DNA of 64,000 nt, from positions 496,001 through 560,000 of the forward strand of contig JAFEKR010000003.1 in assembly GCA_019022495.1 (NCBI GenBank), read 5' to 3'. Made by a program: the position numbers and the translations under genes. Shown one piece after another: positions 30,634 to 40,901 of this stretch (within the stretch, counting starts at the first letter, position 1; each line of letters begins with the position of its first letter). The stretch comes from Epichloe hybrida. Its lineage: Eukaryota > Ascomycota > Sordariomycetes > Hypocreales > Clavicipitaceae. A model generated the notes under the pieces. The model was not told where the DNA came from. It saw nothing but the letters and a program-made list of their open reading frames with translations, and made no database searches.

Positions 30634-33600
30634 TCAAGTATGCGTGAGATATGTAAACTCATCTACCAACTCGGCTGAGCTGCCGAGCAGATCCAAAGGC
30701 GGCAGCTGTGGGGGGTCAACGCGGTTGATGCCATGCTGGTGAACGGTTCCATAACTGGCAGGTCTTTCTTCCCCTCGGCCGCGTCGTGAATCGGTGTCGC
30801 TAAGCTCACCAGGGAAGTCCATGGATGATGACTTGGATGAGGAGAGCCGCCTCTGTGATGTCGTGCGCTCGAATGGTAAAGCAGAAACCACAGACAGGTC
30901 CTTTTCGTGGCCTCTGGTAGAGCCGCCGTCGTGGGAAAGCCGGCCAGAAGGAGCAGGGGATCGAGAAGAATCGATCGCAGGTAACACGGGCACACGCTGG
31001 AGATCCACTGAGCCCGAGTTTCTCTTAGAACTCTTGCGGGGGATCTCGGGCAAATCGAAGCCAATTAGGTCATCTCGACCCCCTGAAATTGTTCTGCCTC
31101 TGGGCAGATTCGGTTGCTCACCGTCGTCGCCCTCACTCTCATCCTGGCTCGCCTGGCTCGCCTGGCTTACCGGGCTTACCGGGCTTACCGGGCTGACGGG
31201 GCTGACGAGGTCCTCCTCTGCATCAGAGTCCCGAGGCTCGCCATTATCGGTAAGAAGGTCGTCAGGTTTACGCAAAGGAGACTCTGGAGGGCGCTTCACG
31301 GGAGTTTCGTCGTCGTCGTCATCAGAATCGATTGGGCCATTTCTCAAGACGCCCATGGCGACGGGGATGCCCTCTGGCGGCGTCTCATCCCCGAAGCCTC
31401 CGTTTCGCACCATGTCTGGAGGCATTCTCGAGCTCCGGACGACCTCGAATCCTTTTCCCTTTTCCTTGCTCTTGCCACCAAACCAGTTCCTGAACCAGCC
31501 CGTGGCAGTAGCAACTGGGCCAGTTGGGTCTGCCGGGCCTGTCCCGAGTCTTCGCCCAGGGTTGTCCGAATTGAGGGCAGGGCCGCGAACTCCGTAGTAA
31601 AAGTCCACCTCGCGAGTTGCGTAATCCGTTTGGTTTACCGGCAGGTTCACGGCACCACCGCCCGGAGGAGCAGGTGTTGCTCCACGGGGTATTTCCTCGG
31701 ACCCTGCCTCTGGAACCTCTCCTGCAGCTCCCGGGGTTCCATTTGCCGGCTTCGTCTCGATCCCCAGAGCATTGAGCGGAGTATCAGAGTACATGGAATC
31801 CCTCAAATTGGAATTGGTTGCTCGTCGGGGCGGCCGATAATACGGATCGGACGGCTCCACGTGAGCAGGCGCCATCGGACGCCCGACTGTGGGTGATGCG
31901 ATGAATGAGAAGGTGCTCGTTTCCCCTGGTGTGCCGGGTGTGTACGAGCTGTTCGTATCCCCATGGCGATGGCCGGCCAAGAAAACGTCGATGTTTTCGA
32001 GGGTAGAGCTGCTGCGCTGCTGATTTTGCGCAGCAAAACCCCCGTAGCTCGCTGCCGATGTGCTGCGCAGTCTTCCGCTGCCCGGCATCGAGTAGCCCGT
32101 CCTGGCCCCTTCTTCAGCATGCAGCATTGCCGTGGTCGAAAGTTGGCTTGCCCTGGAAGGTGCTGTGCGGTGCGTTTCTCGCCGGGAGAGCTGCCGCATG
32201 CCGAATATCTTGGACAGACCCCCCCTGGTGAGTCCAACTACGTTGTCTCCCCCGGCACCCAGCAAGCGTGCTGCAACTTCGACTATGGTTTGCAAAGCAC
32301 TGAGAAAGAAGCCCAGAGCCAGGACGCTTCCATGGATGAGCAAAATGGCATATCCAATCCATCCTTTGGGCCCCTCGGTAACTCCCAGGCTTGGGGCAAA
32401 AGCAACCATCAAAAGTACACACACGAGGCGAAGAACGGAGAACAGCGTGTGATATGCGTTCATCGAGGTGGGCGACTGGAAGGGCTTGAATGCATGCAAG
32501 GTAAATATCTGGATGACCTCGCAGATGGCAAGCATGACGACCTGGGAGATGCCACTCGGTTGCACGGCGCCGATGGCAACACCTCGCACAAAAGTCAGCA
32601 GGACGGGTATGAGCGCGAACGCGGCAGCTTCGTCGGAATAGGTGTTGTAAAGAGGGCCATATCGCAAGACTGTGGGCAAGTCGTCAAACAGACACGACTT
32701 GGGTCTCGTGCGTACGATGAGCAGGAGCACGTAAACAGCAAAACCAAGAAGCACGGCCAACGTGATGGCAGCCAGAGCAATGGCGTAGGCTGGGGACTCG
32801 CCAGCTGCGACCAGCTGGAAACATGACAGGGTCACGATGGGCATGAGCAGAAAGTTGAAGACGATGCGAATGACGTTTCCGATGCTGAACGGCAGGTTCT
32901 TGGCGCGGAGATCCTCCTCGGGAATGCTGCGAATCTTTCGGTAGAGCCACTGTGCCAAGAATCCGGCCTGTGTCAGAATAAACACTGCGGCAATGATGAC
33001 GCAGAGCCAAACCATCATGCCAGCCCAGATATCAGCGCTCTCCTTCACGCCAATCAGTTGACCGAGAGCATGAAGACCATATCCATCGGGAACGTCGGTG
33101 AAGTATACGCCATCTCGCACGCTTTGCCACCCGGGAGACTGCGTGACAAAACTCTCGTTGAACATGAGTGCAGACCATCCGACTTGGCTCACTACTGGCT
33201 GGAAGAAGCCAGGGTAGCTGAGCGAAAGCGCGCCAGATAACGCAATGAACTGCAGATATTGCAAACAGTCCCCGAAACCAGGAGTGACGAGTCGAAGCAA
33301 GTCTGCGTCTCGGCCGTAATTCGAGGTCCACTGAAAGACGTTGGAGCTTCCCCAGGGACTGAAGATGCTGGCGAAAACGACGGCGAACCCAACAAAGAGA
33401 AGGACTATTAGAGGCACGATTTTAAGCACCCATGCGACATGTCCGAGGTCCGGTGTAATGACGGAGGAAACACAACCTATGTTTGTGCCGCCGGCATTGC
33501 CGAAGATGATCAACATGGTGACGGCGAAAGATGCAAAAGAATAAGATGAGTACATGTCATTGGTGATGTTCATAGACGGAAGGTCGTATACGGAGCTGTG

Positions 33601-34161
33601 ACAACATGGTTAGCATTTGGGTGCTCTTCCATCCGAGACATTCACTGCCCATCAAATGGTAAGCCATCGGCACGGAGTAGATGGCAGGAGATTCTCAACA
33701 CGTCCGTACACTTACACATTTCCCGTTGTATTGAAGACTGGTGGTAGGGGGCATGTCCCATTGACCAGGGCTTCGCTGCAGAAGAAGCTGCGATGGCTCC
33801 AGGGTACGTATGTGAGCATACTGATTGAACTTTTGACCGTGGTGCCATTTTCAGAATTGTCCGAGTTAATAATCTTGCCATTTATTCTGTCAGGATTGGT
33901 CCAGTACTCTCTATCGTCAGGCTTTGGGAGGTCAACTCGCTGGTGGGACCCCTTGACGTTGCCCCAAACTATGTATTGAAAGTTGTGTTTGTCGCTCTTG
34001 GTGTCAAACTTGGCATCGGCCTCGATTGGGACCCATTGTATGAATGGAGGGTTCTGGTTTTGAAAGGACTCGGGGAGACAATTTGTCGGTTTGATTCGCA
34101 CCGCGCAAACGGGCGTCAAGGCGAGGAGAGAAAAAAGAGCGATGGTGATGAGCCTGCTCAT
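30634..34161 (-). CDS. Flc/Pkd2-type TRP-like membrane protein
   Basis: Exons 34161-33716 and 33595-30634 give 1135 residues; the 120-bp intron (GTAAGT..CAG, phase 2) joins N-T-T-G-N-V to S-V-Y-D-L-P. The start M-S-R-L-I-T-I-A-L-F opens a cleavable signal peptide (to about Ala20). A lumenal ML-like domain with paired cysteines and N-glycosylation sites follows, then about nine transmembrane helices typical of the fungal TRP/Flc family (residues about 175-600). A long cytosolic tail of over 450 residues is Ser/Pro/Asp-rich and contains an S-P-V repeat. By family knowledge Flc proteins act in flavin transport, calcium homeostasis and cell-wall upkeep, and the fission-yeast Pkd2 relative acts in cytokinesis; which role applies here cannot be read. 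Confidence 0.88.
31140..31206. repeat. Coding repeat (Ser-Pro-Val / Ser-Gln-Ala)
   Basis: A 9-10-bp unit, GGGCTTACC and GGCTCGCCT on the plus strand, encodes four S-P-V and then S-Q-A units in the tail of the channel protein. Confidence 0.75.
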
Positions 34162-35920
34162 GGCTGCTGCGCCTGTAAAGATGGACGTGTGCCGTAATCG
34201 GTATCTCCACAACTCATGTCTCGTCAGATCCGGGGACGCTGCAGCGTAGATGGGGGCTGGGAATCGGCGACCAGCGGCATGACGTGTGTAACTCGAATCC
34301 GAAGAGGTCAGCGGTTTTCGTCTCGGATGGGAGCTCCGATGCTCATTAGTCTTAGTCGACGATGGAGCTTTGCAACTGGAGGAGAAGGGCCATTTGATCT
34401 GGCGATTCTCAGAGCCCATCCTGCCAGCCGTGCTAGGCCGCGTGTGATTTGACGTCGTTTGCATTCAGAAGCAGCGCATCTTGAATGATTCTGTGGCCTT
34501 GTTTGTGACGAAGAGAATGACAAGGAGAGCTATTGTCGCGAATATCGTCGAGGTCGAAATCGAAATCAAAATCGAAATCGATGGTTTTTTTGAGGCGAAA
34601 GTCGGCCGCCAGTCAAGTCGAAGATGAACGGCCAACCCAACGCTCTACTGCGTTATAAACGATCTATCAGGTTGTCGTGCGTGGTTCGTCGTTCAGTGAG
34701 TGATGAAATGTAGAGGCCCCTCGGTCGGGCTGAAAAAAAGGGGCTGAAATGAATACCGGATACGAAGCGAGAGCTAGAATTGAAAATGGCGATGACAATA
34801 ATGGGAGAAAGGAAGAAAAAAAAAAAAGGGTTGCCTGCGCGGGACAAGCAAGACAGGGCGCGTGGAGACAAAGGCGGCGCAATCGAAAGATGGCTCGCAG
34901 GATTACACACCGAGATGGGATTGGACCGGCAAGGGGTGTGCAGCGGGCCGGGTGAAGATGGGTGAAGATGGGTGGCGTTTGGAGTTGGTTGGAGGAGGCC
35001 ACGGCGCCACAGCGAAACACGTTGAAGCTACATACAGTCTGTCAGCCAGCAGTTGGAAGCCGCCTTGCTCCAGCCGTCCGTCGGTCAGCACGCGTCAACA
35101 ATCCACCGCCGACCGCCGGCTGAGTGACACTTGTTGCTTGGATAACATGGCACGGAAAATCTCACAAGGGTGGGAGTACGGATTATGGACGTATTATGTA
35201 ATAATAGCCCCGCCCCGCCCCGCCCCTGCCCTGCCCTGCCTTGCCCTGCCCTGCCTTGCCCTTTGCCCTCCCGGAATATCCGAAGCAAGGTCGAAGTGAG
35301 GCCAAAACGGCGCGGCCAGCACCCGAACCCGTACAGCACTTCTCAGACTGACTGAAGCACCACTTATTATGTAATAAGTTTTTATACATACACTTATGAC
35401 ACACTGCGAAGAGGCAGTGCAGGGTGCCCACCCAGCCCCACCTGGCAGCCAGTGCTTATGTATTTCTCCTTTGTGCGTTCACAACCGCAGGGCGGCCACG
35501 AGGATCCCCGGTGTACGGATTATACCGGTGCCAATCAAGTCTGTTTCCCAACTTCAACGCCAGCATCATCTGCCATCGTCCATGCTCAATTACCCAAAAT
35601 GAGCGGCCGCCGAACAAAGAAGCCGTAGAAAGTCGCTCGGGGCGCTGGACCTGCTGGACTGCATTTACATGTCAAGTAAAGAACAAGTACGGATTACGGG
35701 CCACGCTACGCCCGACGAATAAATAGCCTTGGGAAATTTTCTTGACTCTTGACTTGGCACCTCGTACCTCGTACCTTGTACACGCCACATAGCCAGCTCG
35801 AGCAAATACGAGTTCACTTCTTGTGCTTGGCGCCCTAGTAGTTTAGTTTAGCCAGCCCCTCTTTCATAACTTGATTTCACATATACTTCTTCATCTCCTG
35901 TCACCTCCACTGCCCAACAA
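34162..35920. other. Upstream region of the channel gene
   Basis: About 1.76 kb between tandem minus-strand genes. It holds an ATCGAAATC run (34552-34582), an A12 run near 34816, and the C-rich pentamer tract at 35208-35271. No gene is supported. Confidence 0.5.
35208..35271. repeat. CCCCG / CCCTG pentamer tract
   Basis: About four CCCCG units followed by about eight CCCTG/CCTTG units. The minus strand, which is the coding strand for the channel gene, has more than eight runs of three or four guanines one or two bases apart, a strong G-quadruplex pattern about 1.05 kb upstream of the channel start. Confidence 0.85.
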
Positions 35921-38779
35921 CTACATCATGTAGTCGACTTGGCTGCGCATCTTGTTTTGTTGCATCCATGAGTCAACACACAGTTGCAGCCGTTTTTGAA
36001 CCGACTGAACGCCGCCAAGGTCCGCAGACAATAGAGTCACTGCAATATCGCCCGGTAATTCATATTGGTCCACCTTTGCGTGTTGGCGAACCAGACGTTC
36101 AATATCGCCGTGCCCACATTCGATGGTTGTGCAGAGACAATGTGTATTCGCCATGCCTTGGGACTGGAATAGAAGCCTCCCGGATACTTCTAAGCGGGAA
36201 ATACCATTCCTTTCTGGGCTGCTTTGCTTGTCAAAGCTGACAAGAGAAGAAGAGAAACAGCCATCTGCCTCAGGCAGTCCAATGGGGCTCGCAGCATCAG
36301 CTTTTCTACTTTGGCTTTTGGTGCCCTTAAGCTCCGTGTCTTCTAATTCTCTAGTCCAAGTATTGCCGGTATTCGCATCAAACCGAGACATGGGGGCTGG
36401 TGTTCGTGCGAGATTGATCTGTAATGCATGAGAGTATCCCACTGGCGCACATGGACTCTCTTGTGCCGCCTTTTTTGCCAACATTGACGTGGATTCTGGC
36501 AGAGAATCTGAGAACGATAATGGTTGGAACGGCGCCATAGTCTTCTCTGCAGGCCTGCCAAGCAGTGTCATATTCCTGCTGGCCACTTTGTAACATGGTT
36601 TCTCTGCGACATGGGTGATCCTTCCGCGTCCTTTACCACGAGCAGAAGGTCCGCTACCATTTCTGCGCAACCTCCCCGCGGCAAATGTGTCTTGGTGGCC
36701 GTTGTAGCCTGTATCACCACTCAGCAACCCTCCACTCCGCTTACTCGACGAAGCAACGTTTGCAAGAGCTGTGCGATGGTCGTTGAACTGATTTGTCATA
36801 CTTGTTCTGGTGGGGGACGCATCTAATGATCGCAAACGGGATCCGAGTGGAAGGCTTTCAGGATCAAGTCTGTACCTAGGGTCAGAAGGCGGAGGCGTAA
36901 GAATTAGCTGCGAGTGTCCGACGAAAGGTAGATCGACTGCAGCTTCTTGGTTGACTCGGATACTTCGAGTTGGTGCAGTCAGCTGCTGAGGACTTCTTCC
37001 TAGTCCACCAGTCCATGGTTCGCGACGAGTTACATTATTGAACCCTGGCGATGGAGCCGCTCCAATGGAAGAACTCCAGCTACTTTCAGGCCTCTCAATG
37101 TGTGGAATCGCAGAGGTTGATCCTGGTTGTTCTGGGCTGGACTCCGCTTCATCTCGCATTCTGTTTAGATCACTCGCCGTCAGAGGCCTCAACCGAGTGC
37201 GGCCCGCAGAATGAGGATCAGCCAGTTGCCTTTCTTCTTTTGCTTCTAATGTGTCTGTGGTTGATGCAGTGCTATCGCAAGCAATGTCAAAGTCTTGTGT
37301 CGGGACTGGGTGGAAGTAGTGACGAATGTTGTCTTTGCGACTTTGATCACCTGCTTGAACCGGCGTTGGTCGTCGCGGTATTTCGACCTCAATGGCTTCC
37401 AAAACATCTTCATCATCCGACTGATCATCTTCCCTGTTGCTCATGTTGACGGTGAAAGATGTTTTCAGAACGGTCTTGATGGTGGGCCGTTTGGTAGCTG
37501 AGAGATCAATGTGATGATGCTTTTCTTGGCCGACGAGATTCTGACCTTCGGCCTCATTATTCTTGTTCTCACATGGAGGAGAGGGATCGCCTTTCACTTC
37601 GACTTCGACCTCGTGAAGTGGCTGTTTCTTGCCTGTTCCACTGGTATCGCGTCCTGGGTCAGTCAGGGGAGCGACAGTAGGGTGACATTGCAGATCGTGG
37701 TTCAATCTATTCCGGCAGATCAAATCAAGCTTCTCCAGCAGAAAATTTTCATCGGCAAACAACACTTCGTCCTTTTGAGCTGTGATGTTTGGGTCGTAGC
37801 TCCTGGGGGGGCATTGAACGTTCAACTGTGCGAACAAGTGCCCTTTGAACGGCGAGGTCTTGCTCTGTTCCTCAGTGCCAATTATATATGATCTTAAAAT
37901 GCTTGCAAACGCCTTCGAGATATGCCATGAGCTGGACATCGGACGTCCATCGATCGATATAAATACGGCTTGACTATTGAAATGTGTCGAGTGTTGAGCG
38001 CCAACGTAGCCTGTGAAGATCCAGGCACTGGATTTGGAAGAATTCTCCATGTTCAAGTTGCAGCGCTGTGGTATTTCTTCGTTGATTTCAGTGCAGCTCC
38101 TCAAAACATTTGGCCCAAAGGACTGCAAGATGGCTTCACGTCCCAATGCTGCCCTAGCTGGCGAGTACGACCACATGGGCTTGGTATTGCCCACCATTTT
38201 CAGCGACCATTTGATATATGGTCGAGCTAGAGCATAGGCCTTTACAGTGTTTTGGATCTTCAGCATGGTCCTGTTCTTCTCTTTCAAAATGAACTGTTTT
38301 CGCGGAGGCATATTCTCGAATAACCTGGTCGCTGCAACAGTAGTCCCGACTGTTGCCGAAACAGGTTGCTTGGCCTTGACGCCGCCGACCGCATGTGCCA
38401 GTTCTATCCTCCAAGCGACAGGGTTTCCTGATTTCTTTGTAATAATGACGATGTTGGAAAGAGCATTAGCGCTTGCCAACGCCTCCCCACGAAATCCCAG
38501 GCTTCTCCCCCCCAATGTTGTCAGCTCTTCGAAAGCTCTAAGCTTGCTGGTATGTGCCCGCCGACCCAACGAGTTGAAGTCGTCTATATCAATGCCTGTC
38601 CCGTTATCTTTAACTGTCACTCGGTCTATAGTATTAGAAGAAATGGTGATTTCGATTGCGGTTGCTTTGGCATCGACGGCATTGTCAATAAGCTCTTTGA
38701 CCAGATCGCAAGGAGAGACAATGTTCATAGATGATCCCAACAGCTGAACGGTAGATGCAGGTAGAGCTTGGATAGACAT
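35921..38779 (-). CDS. MLH2: MutL-family protein, Mlh2 (human PMS1) type
   Basis: A single exon encodes 952 residues. The first 340 form a GHKL ATPase domain: E-L-I-D-N-A-V-D-A with catalytic Glu29 and Mg-binding Asn33, D-N-G-T-G-I at 58-63, H-T-S-K at 76-79 and G-F-R-G-E-A-L near 95-101, then R-L-F-E-N-M-P-P-R-K-Q-F. The start A-L-P-A-S-T-V-Q-L-L-G-S-S matches human PMS1 and yeast Mlh2 rather than the 'IAAGEV' start of Mlh1 and Pms1/PMS2. No D-Q-H-A-x2-E-x4-E endonuclease motif is visible in the C-terminal part, as expected for Mlh2, which pairs with Mlh1 as an accessory factor that limits gene-conversion tracts. The middle is long and disordered. RIB4 is divergent, 640 bp away. Confidence 0.8.
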   Translation of the reverse strand: MSIQALPASTVQLLGSSMNIVSPCDLVKELIDNAVDAKATAIEITISSNTIDRVTVKDNGTGIDIDDFNSLGRRAHTSKLRAFEELTTLGGRSLGFRGEALASANALSNIVIITKKSGNPVAWRIELAHAVGGVKAKQPVSATVGTTVAATRLFENMPPRKQFILKEKNRTMLKIQNTVKAYALARPYIKWSLKMVGNTKPMWSYSPARAALGREAILQSFGPNVLRSCTEINEEIPQRCNLNMENSSKSSAWIFTGYVGAQHSTHFNSQAVFISIDGRPMSSSWHISKAFASILRSYIIGTEEQSKTSPFKGHLFAQLNVQCPPRSYDPNITAQKDEVLFADENFLLEKLDLICRNRLNHDLQCHPTVAPLTDPGRDTSGTGKKQPLHEVEVEVKGDPSPPCENKNNEAEGQNLVGQEKHHHIDLSATKRPTIKTVLKTSFTVNMSNREDDQSDDEDVLEAIEVEIPRRPTPVQAGDQSRKDNIRHYFHPVPTQDFDIACDSTASTTDTLEAKEERQLADPHSAGRTRLRPLTASDLNRMRDEAESSPEQPGSTSAIPHIERPESSWSSSIGAAPSPGFNNVTRREPWTGGLGRSPQQLTAPTRSIRVNQEAAVDLPFVGHSQLILTPPPSDPRYRLDPESLPLGSRLRSLDASPTRTSMTNQFNDHRTALANVASSSKRSGGLLSGDTGYNGHQDTFAAGRLRRNGSGPSARGKGRGRITHVAEKPCYKVASRNMTLLGRPAEKTMAPFQPLSFSDSLPESTSMLAKKAAQESPCAPVGYSHALQINLARTPAPMSRFDANTGNTWTRELEDTELKGTKSQSRKADAASPIGLPEADGCFSSSLVSFDKQSSPERNGISRLEVSGRLLFQSQGMANTHCLCTTIECGHGDIERLVRQHAKVDQYELPGDIAVTLLSADLGGVQSVQKRLQLCVDSWMQQNKMRSQVDYMM

Positions 38780-39422
38780 AGTGGAAGATGTTTGTGAGAT
38801 TTAATAATGAGGAGCGCGATGCGTTTATATGGCATGGTAACGAAATAGCTCTCGAATATGTATGGGGACATCAAGTCAAGGAAAAATCGAAAATGAAAAG
38901 AAATCCAGTTTGACGCTGGATTCCTTGGAAGGCCTTCCTGGCAATCTCCCTACTTGCACAGCTCCTTCCTGTGCTAGATCCAGAGAAGATACTGAGGCAG
39001 GAGCAATGCTCGCTCTCCTGACTCCTGAGTTTCCTCCGTAGAATTCCCTAGCTGGTCCTGCATCATTCTTTCATCGACACTAGTAGCAAAATCGCCAGCA
39101 ATACAGCACACGCCTTTATCGCCTGATTGCAATGAACTACCGAGTCAATGCTTCATTCATCCTCAGCACTTGACCGCGATCTGAGCTCAAGTGTACTTAC
39201 ACACTGTAGCAGGCTGAACCTCCCTTGCACCTACCTGATTGGCCACCGCCGCAGAAGCTTCTTCCCCCGACCCAGCCGAGGACAAACCCCGACAACCACC
39301 CCACCATGCACCATGCCACGAGCAACCCGCTACACCCGCCGATCAACTACAATGCACTCTCTCTCAGACTAACTCTTCTCTCGCAATTAACACGAACAAC
39401 GTCGCCCCCAAATCACCTCGTC
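38780..39422. promoter_or_regulatory. Shared divergent region, MLH2 / RIB4
   Basis: About 640 bp between the two starts. It shows no distinct repeat; the part before RIB4 is C/A-rich, as in many fungal leaders. Confidence 0.5.
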
Positions 39423-40091
<669 letters not shown>

Positions 40092-40901
40092 AATAGCTGA
40101 GTAGTGTGTCACTTTTTAATGATGAGAGAAAAGAAAAAAAAAAAAGAGAGAAAAGGTAAGAGTCCTGATTAATCACGTATCACGTTTTGAAACTGCCATG
40201 AACTACTCGACAAATCGGTAGAAATCTGCGCAAGGTGGTGTTGTATTAGATTAATGAGATAAGATGCAAGACAGGCTGTGCCGAAACTGTTGGCAGAAGT
40301 TCGCAAATGATCCAACATTCGCAGCTATTGAGTGAGTGCATCATCTTCTCCGTCCTGTCTCCCTAGAAGCATGATGAGCTCGCGCAAGTCGTCCCCGATC
40401 CAGTAATGATTGTAATGAAAACGAAAACGAAACGAAACAGCTTCGCCACAATCAGGTACAATTACTTGATCGACACATAACACCCATGTCTATAATACGT
40501 GACTTGATGTAATAACCGCCAACCTCCATTGCTATACGAACAAAAAAAGATGAAAGAGAAGAAATGCAATGCCTTTGATTCCACAAATGCGGCGCGAAAA
40601 GATGGACAACTGATTACCCACCATTCCTACTCCTTGTCAAGGCGCTCCGGGATATCGAAGGGGTTGAATGAATGTCAATCATGTGTGAAAAATAGTGGGT
40701 GCCAAAATCCAAAACCTGGTAGACATGTAGAGAACGTGCAACCAACCAATATACATCTGAAGAGCCCGAGGCGGGCACATGACGAATGATGTGCGGCGGC
40801 TGACATCCCCATCCACCACTTTTTCCTGTATAAGACAACGAGCCGACTTGGAGTCAATGCATCTGGGCCTCCAATGCTGCAGAAAACGCGCGGATTCAGT
40901 A
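40092..40901. other. Convergent 3' intergenic, RIB4 / unknown protein
   Basis: About 810 bp, AT-rich, with an A13 run near 40135. No gene is supported. Confidence 0.5.
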
